NCBI RefSeq assembly: GCF_900108585.1
Contig: NZ_UESZ01000001.1
Coordinates: 1,550,001-1,614,000 of the forward strand
DNA from: Branchiibius hedensis
Lineage (GTDB): Bacteria > Actinomycetota > Actinomycetes > Actinomycetales > Dermatophilaceae
Reading direction: 5' to 3'
DNA length: 64,000 nucleotides
Shown: one piece after another, positions 38,174-46,273 of the stretch
Layout of the letters: each line of letters opens with the position of its first letter
How positions within the stretch are numbered: position 1 is the first letter of the stretch
Notes under the pieces: model-generated
Seen by the model: the letters and a program-made list of their open reading frames with translations, nothing else
What the model was told of the DNA's origin: nothing
Databases searched by the model: none
Position numbers and translations under genes: made by a program

Positions 38174-39268
38174 TCAGCTGAAGAGTGCCGCGGCCACCAA
38201 GATGATCGTCGTCGCCGGCCAGATCGCGGCCGCCGGAGGATCGATGTGGGTGTCACCCTGGTTGTACCAAAGCCGTGCGAACAGCTCACCCAACCACGCA
38301 CCGAGAACGCCACCCGCGGCACCGATGAGGATTGCCGCTGTGTGGTTGCCGTGCACGACTGGCAAGAAGGCGACGGCTGCGACACCCGCGGGCAACGTGA
38401 TGTGGTGCGTCACCGGGAACGACACGCCGAGACCCAGGAAGATCAGCGACAACGCGGACAACCCGAAGGCGAACGTCTTGGCGGTAGCGCCCAGGCCCGG
38501 GTAGGCAGTGGACAGCAACACCGTGATCCCGGCGGCGAATAGACCCACGAAAGCCCCGAGCATGGTGGCAGGCAGGAAGCGCTCGTGGTATTTGATCCAG
38601 CGAGCCTCATCGTACGGTGCAAAACGGCCCCAGCCGCTCGCCCCGTCTGGCCGCGAAGCGGACTTGGGGAAGAGCCCGGACCGACCGAACAGCAATCGGG
38701 TGGCAATGGCCATCACGACAACGGTGAAGGCGATGGTGTCCGTGTGGGTACCGAACCACCCGATCGCGGAGACGACCTGGTTGACGCAGTAGCCGAGCAT
38801 GCCCGCGATGACACCGACGAGCAGAACGTCCCACTGCTCCAAGGAGATCAGCGGTACGCCGATGTCCTTACCCCCGATGACGGGAGCATCATCCGGTGCT
38901 GGACCAGCGTTCTCCAGATCCAAGACCGACACGTCACGGGGTCGGTCCAAGTCGGCCGCGCCCGCGCCGGCCATCGCCGCTACCGCGGCGGGTGCGACCG
39001 CGAGATCGGCGGCCTCTTCCGCTACCCGGGCTGCTTTCCGCCCGGCGTACGCGACGGCGGCGACACCGCCGACGAAGGCAACGTGCGGGCCGAGAAATGG
39101 ACCGAACGCCACGGTGTTCAAGAAGCCGGCCGAGCCGCCCGCCATCATGATCGCGTTACCGAGCAACACCGCCAGTCCGGTGAAGATGAACGCGTTGAGG
39201 CCGCCGATCGCGGCGCCCAAGAAGCCCCCACCTGCTGCGAGCAGGAGCATCAGTGCATCGAATGTCAT
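38174..39268 (-). CDS. Multipass membrane protein of unknown family, candidate island transporter
   Basis: 364 residues with about nine to ten hydrophobic segments: MTFDALMLLLAAGGGFLGAA, then a glycine-rich re-entrant-like GGLNAFIFTGLAVLLG and FGPFLGPHVAFVGG. A cytosolic acidic/Ala-rich loop spans residues 80-120, and later segments include WDVLLVGVIAGMLGYCVNQ, VTHHITLPAGVAAVAF and the polar NQGDTHIDPPA loop. I do not recognise a transporter family. It heads the minus-strand operon with the HAD and RuBisCO-like genes and faces the shared operator region, and no other permease lies in the island. The ATG has GGAAGG upstream; a longer frame to 39328 is less likely. Confidence 0.8.
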   Translation of the reverse strand: MTFDALMLLLAAGGGFLGAAIGGLNAFIFTGLAVLLGNAIMMAGGSAGFLNTVAFGPFLGPHVAFVGGVAAVAYAGRKAARVAEEAADLAVAPAAVAAMAGAGAADLDRPRDVSVLDLENAGPAPDDAPVIGGKDIGVPLISLEQWDVLLVGVIAGMLGYCVNQVVSAIGWFGTHTDTIAFTVVVMAIATRLLFGRSGLFPKSASRPDGASGWGRFAPYDEARWIKYHERFLPATMLGAFVGLFAAGITVLLSTAYPGLGATAKTFAFGLSALSLIFLGLGVSFPVTHHITLPAGVAAVAFLPVVHGNHTAAILIGAAGGVLGAWLGELFARLWYNQGDTHIDPPAAAIWPATTIILVAAALFS

Positions 39269-39373
39269 TCCAGTTGACCTTCCGGGAGCTGTGCTTTCGC
39301 ACTGCCTGGTGAGCACCAAACACAGCACGGAACTGTGACCTGGCTCTCAATGATGGTCGGGACACTAGCTGGC

Positions 39374-39410
39374 TATACAAGTTTATACAAGTACTTGACC
39401 GTACTTGTAC
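39374..39410. promoter_or_regulatory. Island operator 2, between the membrane protein and glycerol-kinase-like genes
   Basis: Dense cluster of the island motif: ATACAAGTTT (39375-39384), ATACAAGTAC (39385-39394) as a 10-bp-period direct repeat, then inverted GTACTTGTAC (39401-39410). CAAGTACTTG in the middle is itself palindromic. It lies in the 247-bp divergent intergenic region and could control both operons. Confidence 0.75.
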
Positions 39411-39515
39411 GAGCGGTCTACCTTCTGATCATTCCGCGTGACCCGAATCACCTCGAGTCGCCTGCTCTGCCCCCGCTGCCCCCCGTGGCGATCTCACCTT
39501 CAGGACGGATAGACC

Positions 39516-41018
39516 ATGGCCAAGTACATCCTCGGAATCGACGAAGGCACCACGAGTGCACGATCGTTCGTCATCGACCAAGACTGCACGATTGTCGGAT
39601 TCGCCCAGCAGGAGTTGACCCAGCATTATCCCAAGCCGGGCTGGATCGAGCATGACGCAACGGAGATCCTGAACACCCAACTGGAGGTGATTCGCGCTGC
39701 CCTGCGCGATGCCAACCTCGCCCCGTCGGATCTCTCGGCGGTGGCGCTGACCAACCAGCGCGAGACCGGCATCGTCTGGGAGAAGGACACCGGCCGGCCT
39801 ATTCACAACGCGATCGTGTGGGCCTCCCGCCAGACCGTCGAGGTGGTCGAGCGGTGGGTGCAGGCCGGTCACGGCGATCTGATCCAGTCCCGAACCGGAC
39901 TAATTCCCGATGCCTACTACACCGCCTCGAAGATCCGCTTCATCCTCGACGCGGTCCCGGGCGCGCAGGAGCGAGCAGAGCGCGGAGAGCTCCTCGCCGG
40001 CACCGTTGACACCTGGCTGATCTGGAACCTCACTGGGCGCCAGTCATTCGTCACTGATTACTCCAACGCGTCTCGCACGATGATGATGGATCTGCAAACC
40101 CTGCGTTGGGACGACGATCTCCTGGCGATCTACAACATCCCCAAGACGATGCTGGCCGAGATCGTCCCGTCCGACGCGGTCGTCGGCGACATCGCAGCGA
40201 CCTTCGGGTCAGCGGTCCCGATCGCCGCGAACCTCGGCGATCAGCAGGCGGGCCTGTTCGGCCAAGCCGCCTATGAGCCGGGTCTTTCCAAGATGACCTA
40301 TGGCACCGCCGGTGTGCTCAATATCAACTGCGGAGACAAACCCCAACTGATTCCCGGCCTGACCCCGAGCGTCGCCTGGGGCGTGCAAGGCAAGGTCGCC
40401 TACGAGATCGAGGGGGTCCTCTTCGCGATGGGCAAGACCATGCAGTGGCTGAGGGACGACCTGAAACTCATTCACGCTGCCCCCGACTCTGAGTGGTACG
40501 CGGGCCAGGTCCCGAGCACCGACGGGGTTTACCTCGTGCCGGCATTCACCGGCCTGTCGGCACCAGATTGGGATCCGTACGCGCGGGCAGCCATCATCGG
40601 GATGAGCAACGCGACCAGCCGCCTGCACATTATTCGCGCAGCAGTGGAGTCGATGACCTATCAGACCCGGGACGTGGTCGAGGCCGCCATGCAGGGCACC
40701 AGCGCCGTGGACATCGCCGAGTTGCGCGTGGACGGCGGGGCGGTGAAGAACAACTTTCTGTGCCAGCTCACCGCTGACATCCTGGGCATCCCGGTCGTGC
40801 GCCCCAAGGTCGCCGAGGCCACGATTTTCGGAACCATGCTGTTGTCCGGACTATCCACGGGAATCTTCGCCGACCTCGACGAGGTCGCTTCCAAATGGCA
40901 GGTCGACCGCCGCTTCGAGCCGACCATGAGCCGCGACCAGGCCGACGCGATGTACGACGGCTGGCGCGCCGCGCGCGATCTGACTCGCGGTTGGACCAAC
41001 CGGGTGGTGTCCGCCTGA
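39516..41018 (+). CDS. Glycerol kinase-like polyol kinase (FGGY)
   Basis: 500 residues, close to GlpK length. GlpK substrate ligands are all present: Arg82-Glu83 (TNQRETGIVW), Trp102 (NAIVWASRQT), Tyr134/135 (PDAYYTASK) and Asp242 (GDQQAGLFGQ). Hence a glycerol-like end of a polyol should bind. The Q-D-R-R-T of GlpK is changed to ASRQT, and the adenosine loop GTGCF to GTAGV. With GlpD/EryB-like and EryH-like genes directly behind, the substrate could be glycerol or a four-carbon polyol such as erythritol or threitol. SD region before ATG is weak (AGGACGGATAGACC). Confidence 0.88.
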   Translation: MAKYILGIDEGTTSARSFVIDQDCTIVGFAQQELTQHYPKPGWIEHDATEILNTQLEVIRAALRDANLAPSDLSAVALTNQRETGIVWEKDTGRPIHNAIVWASRQTVEVVERWVQAGHGDLIQSRTGLIPDAYYTASKIRFILDAVPGAQERAERGELLAGTVDTWLIWNLTGRQSFVTDYSNASRTMMMDLQTLRWDDDLLAIYNIPKTMLAEIVPSDAVVGDIAATFGSAVPIAANLGDQQAGLFGQAAYEPGLSKMTYGTAGVLNINCGDKPQLIPGLTPSVAWGVQGKVAYEIEGVLFAMGKTMQWLRDDLKLIHAAPDSEWYAGQVPSTDGVYLVPAFTGLSAPDWDPYARAAIIGMSNATSRLHIIRAAVESMTYQTRDVVEAAMQGTSAVDIAELRVDGGAVKNNFLCQLTADILGIPVVRPKVAEATIFGTMLLSGLSTGIFADLDEVASKWQVDRRFEPTMSRDQADAMYDGWRAARDLTRGWTNRVVSA

Positions 41019-41047
41019 CCCACATGACCCGACAACCAGCGCACGAA

Positions 41048-41082
41048 CCGATACCAGCACCGGCTCCCGGTGCTGGTATCGG
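41048..41082. terminator. Perfect 16-bp hairpin between the kinase and GlpD-like genes
   Basis: CCGATACCAGCACCGG (41048-41063) pairs with CCGGTGCTGGTATCGG (41067-41082), leaving a CTC loop. It lies 29 bp after the kinase stop and 28 bp before the next start. There is no U tract, so partial termination or mRNA end protection is as likely as full termination. Confidence 0.65.
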
Positions 41083-41110
41083 CACACAATCAGACAAGTG
41101 AGGGTGGGCA

Positions 41111-42769
41111 ATGGCCGTACTCGGAGCAACCGACGCAGAACAACTCGCAGCGCGACACTACGACGTGGCAATCGTGGGCGCCGGCATCAACGGCGCAGCG
41201 ATCGCCCGTGAGGCTGCCTTGCGGGGCCTTTCGGTAGTAGTGCTGGAGCGTGCGGATATTGGATCGGGCACCTCCTCCTGGTCGAGCCGACTGATCCACG
41301 GCGGTCTGCGCTACCTGGAGCACGGTGAGTTGCGGCTCGTGCACGAGTCTCTGCACGATCGCGAGCGGCTCCTCCACATCGCGCCGCACCTGGTCAAACC
41401 ACTGGGGTTCGTCGTACCCATCTACCGGCACAACCACAAGCCCGGTTGGATGTTCCGGATTGGAATGGTGCTCTACGACGCGCTGTCGTCCGGAAAGTCG
41501 TTGCCGCGCCACCGAACGATCGGAAAGAAGGCAGCCTCCGTCGAGTTGGCCTCCCTCGACCCCGATGGGCTGACCGGTGGGCTGCACTATTACGACGGTC
41601 AGGTGGAGTACGCCGAGCGTCTGGTCCTCGAAACCGTCCTGTCCGCAGTCGAATCCGGCGCGGTCGTTCAGACGTATGCCGCCGTCGAGGAGATCACCTG
41701 CGACTCCGGTCGCGCCACCGGCGTCCGCTACACCGATCTGACCACGGGCGCTGAACACACCCTCACCGCAGACGTGGTGGTGAACGCGGCCGGGCCGTGG
41801 CTGGATGAGTTGGCCGGTGCCGCGTCGCTGGAACGCATGGTGGGCGGCACCAAAGGCGCCCACCTGGTGGTCGACCCGTTTCCCGGCGCGCCCGCCGAGT
41901 GCATCTACTACGAGGCGCGCTCGGACAATCGAGCGATCCTGGTCATCCCGTGGAACGACCGCTATCTCATCGGCACAACCGATGAGCGGTTCACCGGCGA
42001 CCCGGGGGCGGCGGCCGCCGACGAAGACGACGTTGACTATCTGATCCGCGAAACCAACGCACTGATCCCCGGCGCCGGCCTCCGCCGGGAGAGTGTCTTG
42101 TTCACGTACGCCGGCGTGCGGCCGCTGCCGTACCGCCCCGACGGTTCGACCGGTGCCATCCCTCGATCACATCTGATCGTGACCCACCCGCAGGTCGAGC
42201 GGCTGGTCAGCATCGTCGGCGGCAAGTTGACGCCGCACCTCTCCCTTGGGACCGAAACGGTGGACGTCGTCGCAAAACTCCTCGGCGTATCGACCCCGCC
42301 GTCACACGCCGACAGCACGCGCCTCCCCGGCGCAACTGATCAATGGGCCTCTACCGCAACGGAATTGGCCGACGAGCTTCGCGCTCAGGGAGTGCCGGAC
42401 ATCGTCGTGCGCCGCCTGATCAAGGTGTACGGCGGGCGGTGCCGCCACCTCATTGACCTCATCCGGCGCGACCCGGCGGCGGGCCGTGTGATCGGCGAGG
42501 GACGGGACGCCGTGCTGACCGCCGAGATCGACGTCGCGATCCACGACGAAGGTGCTACGCACCTGACGGATCTGTTGCACCGCCGCACCATGGTGGGCCT
42601 TGAACCGGCCCTGGGATGCTCGCTGGCTCGCGACGTCGCCGAGGTGGCCGCGCCGCTGATGGGGTGGGACTGCGCCCAAGTCGAGCGCGAGGTGCGGATG
42701 AATCGCGAGTACGTCGAGCGGCGGTTGCGCGGGGGCCTTGAGCCGGCACGCGACACGGTGCCGGTATGA
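41111..42769 (+). CDS. FAD-dependent glycerol-3-phosphate/erythritol-phosphate dehydrogenase (GlpD/EryB family)
   Basis: 552 residues. The FAD fingerprint GAGINGAAIAREAALRG starts at residue 23, followed by the GlpD signature SRLIHGGLRYLEHGE; VVNAAGPWLDELA and LIGTTDERFTGDP are the substrate-side blocks, with a C-terminal helical DAO_C domain. It would oxidise a polyol phosphate and pass electrons to the quinone pool at the membrane. EryB of erythritol catabolism is in the same family. It overlaps the isomerase gene by 4 nt (ATGA), linking its ketose-phosphate product to that enzyme. Confidence 0.9.
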   Translation: MAVLGATDAEQLAARHYDVAIVGAGINGAAIAREAALRGLSVVVLERADIGSGTSSWSSRLIHGGLRYLEHGELRLVHESLHDRERLLHIAPHLVKPLGFVVPIYRHNHKPGWMFRIGMVLYDALSSGKSLPRHRTIGKKAASVELASLDPDGLTGGLHYYDGQVEYAERLVLETVLSAVESGAVVQTYAAVEEITCDSGRATGVRYTDLTTGAEHTLTADVVVNAAGPWLDELAGAASLERMVGGTKGAHLVVDPFPGAPAECIYYEARSDNRAILVIPWNDRYLIGTTDERFTGDPGAAAADEDDVDYLIRETNALIPGAGLRRESVLFTYAGVRPLPYRPDGSTGAIPRSHLIVTHPQVERLVSIVGGKLTPHLSLGTETVDVVAKLLGVSTPPSHADSTRLPGATDQWASTATELADELRAQGVPDIVVRRLIKVYGGRCRHLIDLIRRDPAAGRVIGEGRDAVLTAEIDVAIHDEGATHLTDLLHRRTMVGLEPALGCSLARDVAEVAAPLMGWDCAQVEREVRMNREYVERRLRGGLEPARDTVPV

Positions 42770-43560
42770 CCACCCGGTTTCCGCCCTTGCCGAGGACCTT
42801 GATCGGCACCAGCACGAAGTCGTATCTCGGGGCTGAGGCGGCCCGGTCCTGGGGCCCGATTGTCCTGGCCCGGTTGCAGGCCGCTGGCGTGGACCCGGCA
42901 AGCACCTACATCTGCCCCGCGTCCGCGTTGATCCCGCTGTTGCGAGACGGGTTCGGCGCCGGCGGCGGTGTGGTCGGAGCCCAGGACGTGTCGGCCTATC
43001 CCCCAGGTCCCTTCACCGGAGAGGTCAGCGCACCGTTACTGGCTGAACTGGGCACGCGGATGGTGATGGCCGGCCACCCCGAACGCCGACGACTCTTCGC
43101 CGAATCCGACGACACGGTCTCGACCAAGGTGAGAGTGACGGCCCAGGAAGGGATGGCCCCGGTGGTCGTCGTGGGTGAGGCGATAGAAGGCGAATCCGCC
43201 ATCGCGGCCGTCAGCGCTCAGATCGAAGCCGTGGTTGGCAATACGGATTGCCCGGGCGGATTGGTGGTGGCCTACGAGCCCGCGTGGGCGATTGGACGGG
43301 ACCGTCCCGCACCAGCCGAGCACATCGCGGCCGTTGTGCGAGCCTTACGGAATCTGCTTGCGCCCCGGGGTGATTCGGTGCGGGTCCTGTACGGCGGCAG
43401 CGCACAGCCGGGGACCTTCACCGCCATCGCCGAGGCCGCCCAGTGCGATGCGCAGGCAGTGCCGGACGGCGTCTTTCTCGGCCGCGCCGGCGTTGATCCC
43501 GACAGCTTCGCCAAGGTCGCTGCCGAGGTATGGAACATCCGCGAGCGACTGGTTGTCTAG
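42766..43560 (+). CDS. Triosephosphate isomerase paralogue, EryH/LerI-like
   Basis: 264 residues, TIM barrel. Catalytic residues are kept: Lys18 (GTSTKSYL), His104 (MAGHPERRR) and Glu171 (YEPAWAIG), with the phosphate loop LYGGSAQPG. The N-terminus lacks the NWK of true TpiA and has the G-T-S-x-K-x-Y-L form seen in EryH-type enzymes, which isomerise L-erythrulose 1-phosphate to D-erythrulose 4-phosphate. It is translated in step with the GlpD/EryB-like gene. No RpiB-like EryI partner is visible in the window. Confidence 0.88.
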   Translation: MTTRFPPLPRTLIGTSTKSYLGAEAARSWGPIVLARLQAAGVDPASTYICPASALIPLLRDGFGAGGGVVGAQDVSAYPPGPFTGEVSAPLLAELGTRMVMAGHPERRRLFAESDDTVSTKVRVTAQEGMAPVVVVGEAIEGESAIAAVSAQIEAVVGNTDCPGGLVVAYEPAWAIGRDRPAPAEHIAAVVRALRNLLAPRGDSVRVLYGGSAQPGTFTAIAEAAQCDAQAVPDGVFLGRAGVDPDSFAKVAAEVWNIRERLVV

Positions 43561-43568
43561 GGTCGTAT

Positions 43569-43578
43569 ATACATGTAT
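43569..43578. promoter_or_regulatory. Island operator 3, between isomerase and aldolase genes
   Basis: ATACATGTAT is a perfect 10-bp palindrome within CGTATATACATGTATGG, starting 9 bp after the isomerase stop and 78 bp before the aldolase start. It fits the island half-site TACAAGTA with one change and suggests a second promoter inside the operon. Confidence 0.5.
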
Positions 43579-43655
43579 GGTAACTGCACGATCGCGGGTC
43601 GGGCTGTCCTATTGACCGCTCCGACCGTACCCGTCTCCCGACGTTAGGACCGCTC

Positions 43656-44537
43656 ATGGCCATCGCCAACACTGTCGACCTCGTGACAACCGCCCGTGCC
43701 GACGGTTATGCGGTTCCCGCGGTCAACATCGTCGACGAAATGTCGCTCCGCGCCGTGCTGAAGGCAGCGCAGGCCGCCCAGTCCCCCGTGATCATCCAGA
43801 CCTCGGTCAAAACCGTGAAAGCGACGGGAGCACAGCCCCTTTTCGATGCGTTCCGGCACGCGGCTGAGGCCGCGACGGTGCCAGTCAGCCTGCATCTCGA
43901 CCATTGTCCCGACCGCGCGGTCATCACCGAGGTCATCGGCACGGGCTGGTCCTCGGTACTCTTCGACGCATCCGACCGACCGCTGGAACAGGCCTGGCGC
44001 GAGACTGCGGAAGTCGTCGCAGAAGCGCACGCCGCCGGAGTCGGCGTCGAGAGCGAGATCGAGAACATCATCGGCGTGGAAGACGGCGTCGGCTCCGATG
44101 AAGCACTGCACAGTTACACCAACAGACAACTCGTCGACGTGGCAACCGACACCGGTGTTGATCTGTTGGCGCCCCAACTGGGTACGGCGCACGGTCTGTA
44201 CAAGGCCTCGCCGGTGCTGGCCTTCGATCGGGTCCTGGAGCTAGGACAGCTGACCGACCTTCCGATCGTGCTGCACGGCGGCACCGGCCTGTCGCAGGCC
44301 GACTTCGACCGCTTCATCGCCAACGGGATCGCAAAGATCAACATCTCCACGACAGTCAAATTGGCCTACATGAAGGCCGCCCAGGCGCACATCGCCACTG
44401 CGGAGGAGACTGGCAAATGGGAGCCGGTCAAGATGTTCGACCAGATCTCCGCGGCGGTCGCCGCGACGGTCACCGAGCACTTCGAACACTTCGGTTCAGC
44501 GGGTAAGGCCCAGGCGCTCGCCGGGGTGGGCGCATGA
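43656..44537 (+). CDS. Class II (zinc) ketose-bisphosphate aldolase family protein
   Basis: 293 residues, FbaA/GatY/KbaY type barrel. Zinc ligands are His83 (LHLDHC, with catalytic Asp82), His179 (GTAHGLY) and His207 (VLHGGTG), with Glu133 in VESEIENI. It should cleave or form a ketose phosphate using dihydroxyacetone phosphate or a related unit. The substrate is not defined by sequence; a five- or six-carbon intermediate of the island is possible. The ATG overlaps no upstream gene, but the stop overlaps the next HAD gene by 4 nt. Confidence 0.93.
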   Translation: MAIANTVDLVTTARADGYAVPAVNIVDEMSLRAVLKAAQAAQSPVIIQTSVKTVKATGAQPLFDAFRHAAEAATVPVSLHLDHCPDRAVITEVIGTGWSSVLFDASDRPLEQAWRETAEVVAEAHAAGVGVESEIENIIGVEDGVGSDEALHSYTNRQLVDVATDTGVDLLAPQLGTAHGLYKASPVLAFDRVLELGQLTDLPIVLHGGTGLSQADFDRFIANGIAKINISTTVKLAYMKAAQAHIATAEETGKWEPVKMFDQISAAVAATVTEHFEHFGSAGKAQALAGVGA

Positions 44538-45325
44538 CAACCAGTTCGCCCGCGCTCATCCTGGACTGCGACGGCGTCCTGGCCGATACCGAACGCGACG
44601 GTCACTTGGTCGCTTTCAACCAAGCATTCGCGGAAGCGGGCCTGAACATCGAGTGGGGCGTGGCGCAGTACGCCGACCTGGTGAAGATCGGCGGTGGCAA
44701 GGAACGCATGCGCCACTACCTGCGGACCCACCCTGAGGCCGGCGTCTCCGAGGCTGACCTGGATGAGACCGTTGCCGATCTGCACCGGCGCAAGAGCCTG
44801 CTTTACGTCAGGCTGGTGGAGGCTGGCCGGTTGCCTGGACGCCCGGGGGTGCGCCGCCTCATCGAGAGTGCGCTTGATGACGGTTGGCGGGTAGCGGTCG
44901 CCTCAACCTCGGCCGAACGCAGCGTGGAAGCTGTCTTGAGAGCAACCGTCGGCGAACGAACCCGGTCCCGACTGGCTGGCGTGTGGGCTGGCGACATTGT
45001 CGCCGCCAAGAAGCCAGCACCAGACATCTATCTGCGCACCCTCACGGACCTGGATCAGGATCCGGAAATGGTTGTGGTTGTTGAGGATTCGGAGTCAGGT
45101 GCCCGCGCCGCAGCAGCTGCCGGGCTGCGGCACATCGTCACAATCAGCTCGTTGACAGCCGACGATTCTTTCCCGGCCGCGGCCACCGTAGTGAGCGACC
45201 TCGGCGAACCCGACGCACCAGCGCAGTATCGCTCGGGTCTGGACGTCCGCGACGTTGACGGCACAGTGACCGTGCCATCGCTTCAGTTGATTCTCGACAA
45301 GGCCGACCGGCCGTGGCCCCAGTGA
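44534..45325 (+). CDS. HAD hydrolase, beta-phosphoglucomutase/CbbY subfamily
   Basis: 263 residues. Motif I LILDCDGVLADTERDGHLVA is diagnostic of the CbbY group; motif II is VAVASTSAE, the Lys in AAKKPAPDIYL, and motif IV VVVEDSESGARAA. CbbY-type proteins dephosphorylate xylulose 1,5-bisphosphate and similar sugar bisphosphates or act as phosphomutases. It is coupled to the aldolase gene by a 4-nt overlap. A role in removing a dead-end or bisphosphate intermediate is an inference from family and position. Confidence 0.9.
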   Translation: MTTSSPALILDCDGVLADTERDGHLVAFNQAFAEAGLNIEWGVAQYADLVKIGGGKERMRHYLRTHPEAGVSEADLDETVADLHRRKSLLYVRLVEAGRLPGRPGVRRLIESALDDGWRVAVASTSAERSVEAVLRATVGERTRSRLAGVWAGDIVAAKKPAPDIYLRTLTDLDQDPEMVVVVEDSESGARAAAAAGLRHIVTISSLTADDSFPAAATVVSDLGEPDAPAQYRSGLDVRDVDGTVTVPSLQLILDKADRPWPQ

Positions 45326-45348
45326 CCAGCCTGGCGACCACCTCGAAC

Positions 45349-46128
45349 TCAGAGGTCGTAGTGGAACTGCAACCGAATCTTGTCGCCCCGGAAGAGGATT
45401 CGCGAGTATTCGAAGAGTTTCCCGCCCGGATCGGAGATCTGGTGGCTCAGCAACAACAGCGGTGTGCTGCGTTTGATGCCCAATTCGGACGCGGCGGCCG
45501 GCGAGGGCAGCGTGGACTCGAGGGTCTCGTCGATGTGACCCATTCGCAGGCCATGCTCCGACTCCAGCACGACACACAACTGCCGACTCGTCAGGTCCGC
45601 CGCCTCAAGTCCGGGAGCCAGCGCCGCCGGAACGTACGACGTGTGGATGCTGATCGGCTCGTCGTCCGGCAGGAGCCGGATCCGGCGGATCTCGTAGACG
45701 TCCTCCCCCGGCATCAGCCTCAGCGCCTCGGCAACCCGACCGTCGGCCGGCACGATGCCCTCTTTGAGGATCTTGGTCTGGACCGCGTAGCCCATTCCCT
45801 CCAACTGTTCGCGGATGCCCATGTAGGCGGGCGAGCGAGTGGAGATCTTGCGGTGCGCGACGAAGGTGCCCTTGCCCTGGACCCGGAAGAGGAGGTCCTC
45901 ATTGACCAGTTGCGCCAGGACCTGTCGTGCGGTCATCCGGCTCACCCCGTACATCCGGTTGAGCTCGTTCTCGGACGGAATGCGTTGCCCCGGTTGCCAT
46001 TCGCCGTTCTCGATGCGCGCACGCAGCACCTGAGCGAGTTGGATATAGATCGGCGTCGCGCCGTCGCGATCGAGCACGGTCGGGATCGTGGCCGATGTGG
46101 GCAGCTCACTGGCGGCAGAAGAAGTCAT
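45349..46128 (-). CDS. GntR/HutC-family regulator with UTRA domain
   Basis: 259 residues. The N-terminal winged helix at residues 25-90 is typical: PIYIQLAQVLRARIENGEWQ, IPSENELNRMYGVSRMTARQ, FRVQGKGTFVA. The UTRA ligand-binding domain follows (EDVYEIRRIRLLPDDEPISI; HIDETLEST; LFEYSRILFRGDKIRLQFHY). It is the only regulator in the island and sits beside one of the shared operator elements, so it most likely represses the island until a phosphorylated intermediate binds. It is divergent from E1 and convergent with the HAD gene. ATG at 46128 preferred over a longer frame. Confidence 0.92.
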   Translation of the reverse strand: MTSSAASELPTSATIPTVLDRDGATPIYIQLAQVLRARIENGEWQPGQRIPSENELNRMYGVSRMTARQVLAQLVNEDLLFRVQGKGTFVAHRKISTRSPAYMGIREQLEGMGYAVQTKILKEGIVPADGRVAEALRLMPGEDVYEIRRIRLLPDDEPISIHTSYVPAALAPGLEAADLTSRQLCVVLESEHGLRMGHIDETLESTLPSPAAASELGIKRSTPLLLLSHQISDPGGKLFEYSRILFRGDKIRLQFHYDL

Positions 46129-46178
46129 GGCCTCGCCGACGGTACCAGGCTGAGCGCTTGCTTGGCTGCACCCACGCT

Positions 46179-46196
46179 GTACCTGTGTGTACTTGG
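46179..46196. promoter_or_regulatory. Island operator 4, between gntR and E1
   Basis: GTACCTGTGT followed at exactly 10 bp by GTACTTGG, a tandem direct repeat of the inverted island half-site. It lies 51 bp before gntR and 78 bp before E1, so it could serve both genes. Confidence 0.6.
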
Positions 46197-46273
46197 CCGT
46201 CCCCGCTCCTCCCCACAATCGAAATCGATGCGCTACTCCTGATGAACCACGCGAACACCGGAAGGTAATCCCG

